Of a DNA stretch of 64,000 nt, positions 8,403-16,372 are shown piece after piece. Both the position numbers and the translations under genes were made by a program. The notes beneath the pieces are model-generated. The model had not been told where the DNA came from. It saw nothing but the letters and a program-made list of their open reading frames with translations, and did no database searches. The first letter of the stretch is position 1. Each line of letters opens with the position of its first letter. Where the stretch lies: contig NZ_UTHA01000048.1 in NCBI RefSeq assembly GCF_900582195.1, positions 1 to 64,000 on the forward strand. Direction: 5' to 3'. This stretch comes from Pseudomonas viridiflava (GTDB lineage: Bacteria; Pseudomonadota; Gammaproteobacteria; Pseudomonadales; Pseudomonadaceae).

Positions 8403-9746
8403 TTAGAGGTTTTGCAGGGTTTCCAGCAGAACCTTCACTTTGGTAATCGACTCCTGATATTCAGCCCGCCAATCCGAGTCAGCGACAATCCCGCCACCGC
8501 CCCAGCAGCACACCTGCCCATCCTTGACCAACAGACTGCGAATCGCGATGGAGCTGTCCATCTCGCCGCGCACGTCCAGATACAGCAACGAGCCGCAATA
8601 CAACCCACGCCGGGTCAGCTCCAGTTCATCGATGATCTGCATAGCGCGAATCTTCGGCGCACCGGTGATCGAGCCGCCGGGGAAGCTGCCGGCGATCAAA
8701 TCCAGTGCATCGCGATCCGCCGCCAGCTCACCGGTGACGCTGCTGACCAGGTGATGCACGTTCGGATAGCTTTCCAGGCTAAACAGCTCCGGCACTCGCA
8801 CCGAGCCGATGCGGCAGGTGCGGCCGAGGTCGTTGCGCAACAGGTCGACGATCATCAGGTTTTCCGCGCGATCCTTGGGGCTGGCCAGCAGTTCGGCGGC
8901 GTTGGCCGCATCTTCGGCGGGTGTCAGGCCACGGGGGCGGGTGCCTTTGATCGGCCGGGTTTCCACCTGACGTTCGCTGACCTTGACGAAGCGCTCCGGC
9001 GACAGGCTCAACACTGCGCCGCCGTCGGGCAGGGTCTGGAACCCGGAAAACGGCGTCGGACAGGCTTCGCGCAACTTGCAGTAAGCCAGCCACGGATCGC
9101 CCTGACACGCAGCGCGGAAACGCTGGGCGAAATTGACCTGATAGCAGTCGCCGGCCTGGATGTAATGCTGAATACGTTCGAAGGCTTGACGGTAATCGTC
9201 GGCCGAGAGGTCGGCGGTCATCGGAGCGTTCAGTTTGAACGGTGTCAGCGCGTCAGCCTGGGGCTGGCTGAACAGCGCGATCAGCCGTTGTTGCTCGCTG
9301 TCGATCACCGACGGGTGAAAAACCAACTGGCTGGTCAATGTCTGGTGATCGCTGATCAGCGCCCAGGCGTACAGGCCAAAACGCGCATCCGGCAGTTGCA
9401 GATCATCGCGTGCCTGGCTCGGCAGGTTCTCGAGATGCCGACCGAAGTCGTAACTCAGGTAACCGATCAAACCGCCGGCAAAAGGCAGCTCGAAACCGGC
9501 AGGCAAGTCGGCCTCGCCCAAGCGACTCAGATTGTCTCGCAGTCGTTGCAGGAAATGACTGCCGCTTTCGTCGGGCAATACCGCCAGTTGTTCCAGCGGC
9601 CAGGCGCTGAGCAGGTCATAACGGCCCCGGTCAGCACTCGGCCGGCCGCTGTCGAGCAGTACGGCGCCAGGGGCGTTGCGGATGGCCGCGAAGTAGTCGG
9701 CGGGATTGGCGCGGTAGGGCAGCGGGTGTACGGAACAGGTCAACAT
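8403..9746 (-). CDS. pabB: Aminodeoxychorismate synthase component I
   Basis: 447 residues from the ATG at 9746. Makes 4-amino-4-deoxychorismate from chorismate and ammonia for folate synthesis. The chorismate-binding half contains the PIKGTRPRG motif, whose lysine is diagnostic of PabB (anthranilate synthases have Ala there), and the late motifs GSFPGGSITGAPK and CGSLLYLD are present. The frame extends to 9815 but the usual N-terminus begins MLTCSVHPLPY, so the inner ATG is preferred; its RBS is weak. A MITE-like repeat lies between it and the upstream ATP-grasp gene. Confidence 0.93.
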   Translation of the reverse strand: MLTCSVHPLPYRANPADYFAAIRNAPGAVLLDSGRPSADRGRYDLLSAWPLEQLAVLPDESGSHFLQRLRDNLSRLGEADLPAGFELPFAGGLIGYLSYDFGRHLENLPSQARDDLQLPDARFGLYAWALISDHQTLTSQLVFHPSVIDSEQQRLIALFSQPQADALTPFKLNAPMTADLSADDYRQAFERIQHYIQAGDCYQVNFAQRFRAACQGDPWLAYCKLREACPTPFSGFQTLPDGGAVLSLSPERFVKVSERQVETRPIKGTRPRGLTPAEDAANAAELLASPKDRAENLMIVDLLRNDLGRTCRIGSVRVPELFSLESYPNVHHLVSSVTGELAADRDALDLIAGSFPGGSITGAPKIRAMQIIDELELTRRGLYCGSLLYLDVRGEMDSSIAIRSLLVKDGQVCCWGGGGIVADSDWRAEYQESITKVKVLLETLQNL

Positions 9747-9821
9747 GGGCGGGGCAGATCGGCCGTTGAGGCGGGGTGGGGATTGTATTCCTCTCCGATG
9801 CCAGATCAAAGTCAAAAGCCT

Positions 9822-9986
9822 ACCCCCTCACCCCAGCCCTCTCCCCCAAGGGGGCGAGGGAGGAAGGGAGCAGATCTCCATGCTTTTCAAAGCCCAAGTT
9901 CGACCCAGGACTTTCAGGTCGGCGTACCTCGAACATCCACCTCGGTCAGTCCCCTCTCCCTCGGGGAGAGGGTTAGGGTGAGGGGC
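9822..9986. repeat. MITE-like repeat, copy 1
   Basis: About 165 bp bounded by inverted ends (CCCCTCACCCCAGCCCTCTC at left; GGGAGAGGGTTAGGGTGAGG at right). The interior shares CTTTTCAAA, GAGTTCGAC-like and CAGGTCGGCGTA segments with the copies near 20.2, 41.2 and 52.4 kb; it is closest to the 52.4 kb copy. Confidence 0.8.
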
Positions 9987-9996
9987 TCTTCAGCTT

Positions 9997-10983
9997 TTAG
10001 CCTTCCACAGCAGGAATATGCCCAAACATTTCCTGAGTAAACGCCACCCGCTCTTCAACCGATTCCGTCACCCCACGCGCCTTCAGCTCTTCCAGTCGCG
10101 CCTCCACCGCATGGGTACGCAACGTCAGCCCACAGTCATTGGCGATCTGAATATTCAGCCCCGGCCGCGCATTCAGTTCCAGAATCAGCGGACCTTTCTC
10201 CTGATCAAGCACCATATCAACGCCGATATAGCCCAACCCGCACAACTCATAGCAACCAGCCGCGAGTTTCATGAAGCCGTCCCAGTAGGGCAGTTGCACG
10301 CCATCCACCGCGTTGGTGGTATCGGGGTGTTTGGTGATGATGTTGTTCAGCCAGGTGCCGCGCAATGTCAGGCCTGTCGCCAAATCGACACCGACGCCAA
10401 TGGCGCCCTGGTGCAGGTTGGCCTTGCCGCCGGACTGCCGGGTCGGCAAACGCAACATGGCCATCACCGGGTAACCCATCAGAACGATGATGCGGATGTC
10501 CGGCACGCCTTCGTAGCTGATGCTTTTGAAGATCTGATCCGGGGTCACGCGGTATTCGATCAGCGCCCGGTCACGATGGCCGCCCAGTGAATAAAGACCA
10601 GTGAGGATGCTCGAAATGTGATGCTCAAGCTCTTCGTGCGCAAGGATCTTGCCCGACACCGTGCGATAGCGACCCTCGAAACGGTCGGCAATCACGATGA
10701 TGCCGTCACCGCCAGCGCCCTGGGCCGGTTTGATCACGAAGTCGCTGCGCCCGCCGATGATCTCGCCGAGCTTGTCGATTTCCTTTTCGGTGGAGATCAC
10801 GCCATACAACTCCGGCACGTGAATGCCGGCCTTGATGGCGCGCTCCTTGGTGATGATCTTGTCATCGACGATCGGGTACAGGCTGCGCTTGTTGTACTTG
10901 AGCACGTAGTCGGCGTTGCGCCGATTGATGCCCATGATGCCCCGCGCCTCCAGCGCCTTCCAGGTCTTCCAGAAACCGAACAT
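9997..10983 (-). CDS. RimK-like ATP-grasp ligase (alpha-L-glutamate ligase-like)
   Basis: 328 residues. ATP-grasp family: the phosphate-binding loop IKPAQGAGGDGIIVI near residue 125 and the metal-binding LILELNARPGLNIQIAND near residue 280 are clear. Such enzymes join a carboxylate to an amino group, typically adding glutamate. It is the third gene of a tight operon: its ATG overlaps the TGA of the 7TM gene by one base. The fixed association of this ligase with a 7TM inactive transglutaminase and a retropepsin-like protease suggests synthesis and processing of a peptide or amide product at the membrane. The substrate is unknown. Confidence 0.85.
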   Translation of the reverse strand: MFGFWKTWKALEARGIMGINRRNADYVLKYNKRSLYPIVDDKIITKERAIKAGIHVPELYGVISTEKEIDKLGEIIGGRSDFVIKPAQGAGGDGIIVIADRFEGRYRTVSGKILAHEELEHHISSILTGLYSLGGHRDRALIEYRVTPDQIFKSISYEGVPDIRIIVLMGYPVMAMLRLPTRQSGGKANLHQGAIGVGVDLATGLTLRGTWLNNIITKHPDTTNAVDGVQLPYWDGFMKLAAGCYELCGLGYIGVDMVLDQEKGPLILELNARPGLNIQIANDCGLTLRTHAVEARLEELKARGVTESVEERVAFTQEMFGHIPAVEG

Positions 10984-12518
10984 CAGGCGTCAGCCTTCTT
11001 CAGGAAAGCCTTGAAACGCACCAGTTCAGTCAAGCGGTAACCGCGATAACGACCCATCGCCAGCATGAAGCCGACCAGAATCAGCAGGATCGCCGGGAAG
11101 GTGAACACGAAATAGATCAGCTCAGGCACGGTCATGATCAAGTGCGCCAAAGACGCCGCGAACAGCGTACCGATCGCGACTTTCATCGCATGGCTGGCAC
11201 CGCGCTCTTCCCAGGTGATCGACAGGCGTTCGATGGTCATGGTCAGAATCACCATCGGGAACAGCGCAACAGACAAGCCGCGCTCCAGACCGAGCTTATG
11301 ACTGAACAGACTGATCGCCGCAATCAACACCACGACAAAGGTCAACACCACCGAGAGTCGCGGCAGCATTTGCAGCTTCAGGTGTTCCAGATAAGAACGT
11401 AATGACAGCCCCAGCGCCGTGATCACGGTAAACAGCAGAATGCCAAAACCCAACTGCGTTTCGCGGAAGGCGAGGGCGATCAGCACCGGGGTGAACGTGC
11501 CGAGGGTCTGCAGGCCGATCAGGTTGCGCAGAATCAGGATTACCAGCACGCCGATCGGGATCATCACCATGATCATGAAGGTCTGCTGAGTCTGCAGCGG
11601 CAAGCCGTACAGCGAGTATTCGAGGAAGTTGGCGTCGGTGTTTTCGTCGGTCAGCTTGGCCAGACGAATCGCGTTCATCTCGCTGTTGTTCAGGCTGAAG
11701 GTCACATTGGCTTTCTTGCCGCCGTCGACGGTGATCAGGTTTTCATCGCCGGTCCACCACAGCAGGCGGTCGGTCGGCAGGCCTTGCTCGCCGGTTTCCG
11801 GATTGAAGTACAGCCAGTCGTTGCCGTTGAAGCTGCGCAGCCACAGTTCAGGCATTTGCGGCTGGTCGGCGACGAGGCGGATGGTGTGGACTTTTTCCAC
11901 CGGCACGTGGGCGATGGACAGCAGCAGTTCGACGATTTTGGCTTTGTGCGGCGTCGACGGGTCGCCGGCCAGCAGCAGTTTCACGTTGTCGTCGTTGAGG
12001 TTGTTGACGCGTTTGATCGCCTCGCCAATAAAGGTCTCGACGTCGGCCGAGTGTTGGCGAATCGGCGCGAGCAGGGCTTCGGCGGCGATTTTTTCCGGGC
12101 CTTCGATGGCGATGCTGTCGCGGAAGGTCGGGCCTTTGATCTTGGACTTTTCCGCGGTGTAGCGCTTGGTCAGCACCAGACGGTAATAAAGCGTCTGGTT
12201 GCCCTTGGCCCGGCGTGCCGACCAGGTGACCTTGCGGTTGCCATCGACGCGGTTCACGGCGACACCGTAGTTATTGGAGATAAAACTCTCATTGAGGCTG
12301 ACGTAATCGCGGCTCAACGGTGGCACGAACATCTGGATCTTCACCGGATCCTTGGTGCTGGCGACGAACTCGACTTTGGCGTCGATGTTCCACAAGTCGT
12401 CTGTGGCGTCTTCGGTCACCGGGATGCCAAGCACGAAAATCTGATAGGCCGTAACCGAAACGCCCAGCAGCACCAGAATGGTGATCAGGATTTTCAGGTG
12501 GAAGGTTAGAGAACGCAT
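10983..12518 (-). CDS. Inactive-transglutaminase protein with seven transmembrane helices
   Basis: 511 residues. One N-terminal membrane segment (about residues 9-30) precedes a periplasmic domain to about residue 305 that resembles a transglutaminase fold. Residues 313-495 hold about seven hydrophobic helices, ending in a short basic cytoplasmic tail (KAFLKKADA). The family is known as an inactive transglutaminase fused to 7TM; I see no Cys-His-Asp catalytic triad. Middle gene of the operon: 5 bp after the protease gene, one-base overlap with the ATP-grasp gene. A role in presenting or sensing the ligase product is inference. Confidence 0.85.
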   Translation of the reverse strand: MRSLTFHLKILITILVLLGVSVTAYQIFVLGIPVTEDATDDLWNIDAKVEFVASTKDPVKIQMFVPPLSRDYVSLNESFISNNYGVAVNRVDGNRKVTWSARRAKGNQTLYYRLVLTKRYTAEKSKIKGPTFRDSIAIEGPEKIAAEALLAPIRQHSADVETFIGEAIKRVNNLNDDNVKLLLAGDPSTPHKAKIVELLLSIAHVPVEKVHTIRLVADQPQMPELWLRSFNGNDWLYFNPETGEQGLPTDRLLWWTGDENLITVDGGKKANVTFSLNNSEMNAIRLAKLTDENTDANFLEYSLYGLPLQTQQTFMIMVMIPIGVLVILILRNLIGLQTLGTFTPVLIALAFRETQLGFGILLFTVITALGLSLRSYLEHLKLQMLPRLSVVLTFVVVLIAAISLFSHKLGLERGLSVALFPMVILTMTIERLSITWEERGASHAMKVAIGTLFAASLAHLIMTVPELIYFVFTFPAILLILVGFMLAMGRYRGYRLTELVRFKAFLKKADA

Positions 12519-12523
12519 GGAAA

Positions 12524-13060
12524 TTACTCGGCGGTATGAGCGGCGATGGTGCAGGCGGGTTTGCCGGCAGCGTATTTAAGGCTTGGATCGACCAGCGCAT
12601 CAAAGCGTTTCAGCGCTTCGGAGCCAATCAAAAGCGGATATTGGAACGCACTTCGGTCGGTCAGGTTCACTTCGATGCTGCGCATCGCTGATCCCATGCA
12701 GATATCCAGCTCGATCACCGGACGGGCGGTGTACTTCTTGCCTTCTTCCGGGTCGTAGTCGCCGGCGCGGCGTTTGATCTTGCTGACCCGGGCCAGTGGC
12801 CGCTCGATCGGGTGCGAATGCGCGGCGTCGATGGCCAGGTAGAAACGTACCCAGGACTCGCCGTTGCGTTTAAAGCGTTTGATGTCGCGGGCACTCAGCG
12901 AGGCGGTTTTCGCGCCGGTGTCGAGTTTGGCCGCAACTTCCAGATTGATGCCGTCAAGCGAAGCGTATTCGTTGAGGCCGTACACGGTTTTTTCCCCCGC
13001 GGCGGCGAGGCCGGGCAGGCAAAACAGGGCAAAGAATGTAGGAAAAGGCTTGAGTCTCAT
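12524..13060 (-). CDS. Retropepsin-like 'ATP-dependent zinc protease' family protein, exported
   Basis: 178 residues from the ATG at 13060, which begins a typical signal peptide (MRLKPFPTFFALFCLPGLAA, cleavage expected after AAA/AG). The mature part carries the aspartyl-protease signature KLDTGAKTASLSA and the RPVIELDICMG strand of the RimB/COG4067 family. Despite the family name, the visible motif is that of a retropepsin-like aspartyl protease. First gene of the protease-7TM-ATP-grasp operon. An ATG at 13192 would place 44 non-signal residues in front, so the inner start is preferred. Confidence 0.83.
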   Translation of the reverse strand: MRLKPFPTFFALFCLPGLAAAGEKTVYGLNEYASLDGINLEVAAKLDTGAKTASLSARDIKRFKRNGESWVRFYLAIDAAHSHPIERPLARVSKIKRRAGDYDPEEGKKYTARPVIELDICMGSAMRSIEVNLTDRSAFQYPLLIGSEALKRFDALVDPSLKYAAGKPACTIAAHTAE

Positions 13061-13262
13061 AAATCCTGGTGCGCAGCGTTCCGTTTTCGGTTCAGGTCCT
13101 TGGCAAAACTTGCGCAAGGCCCTTCGTGTGCCTGGCAGCTTTATATGACAAGCCGTACAAATGGCCAGCAAATGCGGGCGGCATTCTAGCACGGTGGTTT
13201 TATGGCGCCAGCGCCGGCACCGGTCTATAACCCTTGGGGATGTCAGCGGGCGTTATTAGACG

Positions 13263-13274
13263 ATTGTCGACAAT
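13263..13274. promoter_or_regulatory. Operator O1 for the methylcitrate GntR regulator
   Basis: ATTGTCGACAAT is a perfect 12-bp palindrome fitting the GntR/FadR operator pattern. It lies 14 bp upstream of the -35 box of the GntR-prp promoter. Confidence 0.6.
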
Positions 13275-13287
13275 GTCTATTTATCCT

Positions 13288-13316
13288 TTGACTGATGCGG
13301 GCGAATTGGCTAGTTT
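13288..13316 (+). promoter_or_regulatory. Sigma-70 promoter of the GntR-prp operon
   Basis: TTGACT (13288-13293), a 17-bp spacer, then TAGTTT (13311-13316). It is flanked by the two matching dyads O1 and O2, which is the layout of an autoregulated repressor. Confidence 0.6.
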
Positions 13317-13336
13317 TTGCCGCATTGGATTTAAAG

Positions 13337-13347
13337 GTGTCGACAAT
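13337..13347. promoter_or_regulatory. Operator O2, overlapping the translation start region
   Basis: GTGTCGACAAT repeats 9 bases of O1 (TGTCGACAA) and ends one base before the regulator ATG at 13349. Binding here would block transcript elongation just after the promoter. Confidence 0.55.
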
Positions 13348-13348
13348 C

Positions 13349-14074
13349 ATGCTGGATCAACTCGATCCCCCGGTCATCAGCGGCGACGATTCCGAGACAC
13401 TCTCGGAAAACGTCTTCCGGCGCATTCAGGCGGCCATCGTCAAAGGCGAGATCGCCCCGGGCAGCAAGATCTCCGAGCCGGAGCTGGCGCGCACCTACGG
13501 CATTAGCCGTGGGCCGTTGCGTGAGGCGATTCATCGTCTGGAAGGTCAGCGCCTGCTGGTGCGTGTACCGCACGTCGGTGCGCGGGTGGTGTCGCTCAGC
13601 CACGCCGAACTGCTCGAACTCTACGAAATCCGCGAGTCCCTCGAAGGCATGGCTTGCCGTCTGGCGGCCGAGCGCATGAGCGTCGAAGAAATCGACGAGC
13701 TGCGCCGGGTGCTGGAAACCCATGAGCGCGACGCGGCGTTTCAGGCCGGCGTCGGCTACTACCAGCAGGAAGGCGATTTCGACTTCCACTACCGGATCAT
13801 CCAGGGCAGCGGCAACCGCACGCTGACGCAGATGCTCTGCGGCGAGTTGTATCAACTGGTGCGCATGTACCGCATCCAGTTCTCGACCACGCCGAACCGC
13901 CCGCGCCAGGCCTTTGCCGAACACCACCGGATTCTCGACGCCATCGCCGACCGTGACGGCGAACTCGCGGAATTGTTGATGCGCCGTCACATCGGCGCCT
14001 CGAAACGCAACATCGCCCGTCACTACCAGGACGGCGCCCACAATAAGACAGCCACTGAACGAGGTGAGTCATGA
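13349..14074 (+). CDS. GntR/FadR-family regulator of the 2-methylcitrate cycle
   Basis: 241 residues. N-terminal winged helix-turn-helix ([19 protein letters not shown] region, then [13 protein letters not shown]) and a C-terminal all-helical FCD ligand domain with metal-site histidines ([21 protein letters not shown]). The ATG at 13349 is chosen over 13295 because AAGGTG lies 9 bases upstream and the promoter would otherwise be inside the gene. Its stop overlaps the prpB start (ATGA), so it is the first gene of the operon and the probable repressor of it. Two identical dyads flank its promoter. Confidence 0.92.
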   Translation: MLDQLDPPVISGDDSETLSENVFRRIQAAIVKGEIAPGSKISEPELARTYGISRGPLREAIHRLEGQRLLVRVPHVGARVVSLSHAELLELYEIRESLEGMACRLAAERMSVEEIDELRRVLETHERDAAFQAGVGYYQQEGDFDFHYRIIQGSGNRTLTQMLCGELYQLVRMYRIQFSTTPNRPRQAFAEHHRILDAIADRDGELAELLMRRHIGASKRNIARHYQDGAHNKTATERGES

Positions 14075-14964
14075 GTTCCAAGCACAGCACTCCAGGCCAG
14101 CGTTTCCGCGATGCGGTCGCCAGCGAGCACCCATTGCAGGTGGTCGGCGCGATCAACGCCAACCACGCGCTGCTGGCCAAGCGCGCCGGTTTCAAGGCGA
14201 TCTACCTGTCCGGTGGCGGGGTGGCCGCAGGTTCCCTTGGCGTGCCGGATCTGGGCATCACCGGTCTGGATGACGTGCTGACCGATGTGCGGCGCATCAC
14301 CGACGTTTGCGATCTGCCGCTGCTGGTCGACGTCGACACCGGTTTCGGTTCCTCGGCGTTCAACGTCGCGCGCACGGTCAAGTCGATGATCAAGTTCGGC
14401 GCGGCGGCGATTCACATCGAGGATCAGGTTGGCGCCAAGCGCTGTGGCCACCGTCCTAATAAAGAGATCGTCAGCCAGCAGGAAATGGTCGACCGCATCA
14501 AAGCCGCCGTCGATGCCCGCACCGATGACAGCTTCGTGATCATGGCGCGCACCGATGCGCTGGCGGTGGAAGGTCTGGAATCGGCACTCGATCGCGCAGC
14601 CGCGTGCATCGAGGCCGGCGCCGACATGATCTTCCCGGAAGCCATCACCGAGCTGGAGATGTACAAGCTGTTCGCCAACCGTGTGAAGGCGCCGATTCTG
14701 GCCAACATCACCGAGTTCGGCGCGACACCGCTGTACACCACCGAGCAACTGGCCGGTGCCGACGTGTCGCTGGTGCTGTATCCGCTGTCGGCGTTCCGCG
14801 CGATGAACAAGGCGGCGGAAAATGTCTACACCGCGATCCGTCGCGACGGCACGCAGCAGAATGTCATCGACACCATGCAAACTCGCATGGAGCTTTACGA
14901 TCGCATCGATTACCACACGTTCGAGCAGAAGCTCGATGCGTTGTTTGCACAAAAGAAAGGCTGA
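14071..14964 (+). CDS. prpB: Methylisocitrate lyase
   Basis: 297 residues. Cleaves 2-methylisocitrate to pyruvate and succinate, the last step of the methylcitrate cycle. The isocitrate lyase-family active-site motif KRCGH is at residues 123-127, preceded by the metal-binding VDVDTGFG and IHIEDQ segments. Translationally coupled to the GntR gene by a 4-base overlap. A single REP element follows before prpC. Confidence 0.96.
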   Translation: MSSKHSTPGQRFRDAVASEHPLQVVGAINANHALLAKRAGFKAIYLSGGGVAAGSLGVPDLGITGLDDVLTDVRRITDVCDLPLLVDVDTGFGSSAFNVARTVKSMIKFGAAAIHIEDQVGAKRCGHRPNKEIVSQQEMVDRIKAAVDARTDDSFVIMARTDALAVEGLESALDRAAACIEAGADMIFPEAITELEMYKLFANRVKAPILANITEFGATPLYTTEQLAGADVSLVLYPLSAFRAMNKAAENVYTAIRRDGTQQNVIDTMQTRMELYDRIDYHTFEQKLDALFAQKKG

Positions 14965-14974
14965 ACACGACCCC

Positions 14975-15000
14975 TGTGGGAGCGAGCGGGCTCGCTCCGA
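14975..15000. repeat. Single REP palindrome
   Basis: TGTGGGAGCGAGCGGGCTCG followed by CTCCGA, a lone variant REP in the 76-bp gap between prpB and prpC. Confidence 0.85.
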
Positions 15001-15040
15001 CAAGTTTCCCCATACAAATTCAAGAAGATTGGAGAACACA

Positions 15041-16168
15041 ATGGCCGAAGCAAAAGTACTCAGTGGCGCCGGGCTGCGTGGTCAGGTTGCCGGGCAAACC
15101 GCACTGTCCACCGTGGGCCAGGCCGGTGCCGGGCTGACCTATCGCGGCTACGACGTACGCGAACTGGCAGCAGACGCACAATTTGAAGAAGTCGCCTACC
15201 TGCTGCTCTACGGTGAACTCCCAACCAAAGCGCAACTCGACGAATACCAAGGCAAACTGAGCAAGCTGCGCGACCTGCCGCAAGCGCTGAAGGAAGTGCT
15301 CGAGCGCATCCCCGCCGACGCCCACCCGATGGACGTGATGCGCACCGGTTGCTCGTTCCTCGGCAACATCGAGCCGGAGAAGGACTTCTCCGAGCAGCGC
15401 GACAAGACTGACCGTTTGCTGGCCGCGTTCCCGGCGATCATGTGCTACTGGTATCGCTTCAGCCACGATGGCAAGCGCATCAACTGCGTCAGCGACGAGC
15501 CGACCATCGGTGGCCATTTCCTGCACCTGCTGCACGATAAGAAGCCGAGCGAGCTGCACGTCAAAGTGATGAACGTCTCGCTGATCCTTTACGCCGAGCA
15601 CGAATTCAACGCCTCGACCTTCACCGCCCGCGTTTGCGCCTCGACCCTGTCCGATCTGTATTCCTGCGTCACCGCAGCCATCGGTTCATTGCGTGGCCCG
15701 CTGCACGGCGGCGCCAACGAGGCGGCGATGGAAATGATCGAGCGCTTTTCGTCGCCGGAAGAGGCGATCAAAGGCACCCTCGGCATGCTCGAGCGCAAGG
15801 ACAAGATCATGGGCTTCGGCCACGCGATCTATAAGGACAGCGATCCGCGCAACGAGGTGATCAAGGGCTGGTCGAAAAAACTCGCGGACGAGGTCGGTGA
15901 CAAGGTGTTGTTTGCGGTTTCCGAAGCCATCGACAAGACCATGTGGGAGCAGAAGAAGTTGTTCCCGAACGCCGATTTCTACCATGCCTCGGCGTACCAC
16001 TTCATGGGCATCCCGACCAAGCTGTTCACGCCGATCTTCGTCTGCTCGCGCCTGACTGGCTGGGCCGCGCATGTTTTCGAACAACGCGCCAACAACCGCA
16101 TCATCCGTCCGAGCGCCGAGTACGTCGGCGTCGAACAGCGCAAGTTCGTGCCAATCGAACGTCGCTGA
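15041..16168 (+). CDS. prpC: 2-Methylcitrate synthase
   Basis: 375 residues. Condenses propionyl-CoA with oxaloacetate. Citrate synthase-family motifs are present: GPLHGGANEAAM, MGFGHAIYKDSDPRN and the C-terminal RIIRPSAEYVG. The start at 15041 follows GGAG by 6 bases and gives the usual N-terminus MAEAKVLSGAGLRGQ; the frame is open upstream only by chance. The length is the short type usual for PrpC rather than the longer GltA. Confidence 0.96.
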   Translation: MAEAKVLSGAGLRGQVAGQTALSTVGQAGAGLTYRGYDVRELAADAQFEEVAYLLLYGELPTKAQLDEYQGKLSKLRDLPQALKEVLERIPADAHPMDVMRTGCSFLGNIEPEKDFSEQRDKTDRLLAAFPAIMCYWYRFSHDGKRINCVSDEPTIGGHFLHLLHDKKPSELHVKVMNVSLILYAEHEFNASTFTARVCASTLSDLYSCVTAAIGSLRGPLHGGANEAAMEMIERFSSPEEAIKGTLGMLERKDKIMGFGHAIYKDSDPRNEVIKGWSKKLADEVGDKVLFAVSEAIDKTMWEQKKLFPNADFYHASAYHFMGIPTKLFTPIFVCSRLTGWAAHVFEQRANNRIIRPSAEYVGVEQRKFVPIERR

Positions 16169-16210
16169 AATGGTGAGTGCCAACCATCGGCATTGAAATC
16201 ACTCAGATCC

Positions 16211-16300
16211 TGTGGGAGCGAGCTTGCTCGCGAATGCGGTAGATCAGTCGACATTGATGTTGAATGTCAGTCCGTCTTCGCGAGCAAGCTCGCTCCCACA
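16211..16300. repeat. REP pair (inverted)
   Basis: Two opposed REP palindromes about 43 bp apart in the 204-bp gap between prpC and acnD, inside what is otherwise a co-directional cluster. Confidence 0.93.
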
Positions 16301-16372
16301 GTGGTCGGTGTGAATTTCGAGGTCGGTGCCCGGCCCACCCTTTGAAACTACCGTGACCCGAGTCCTGACCCG

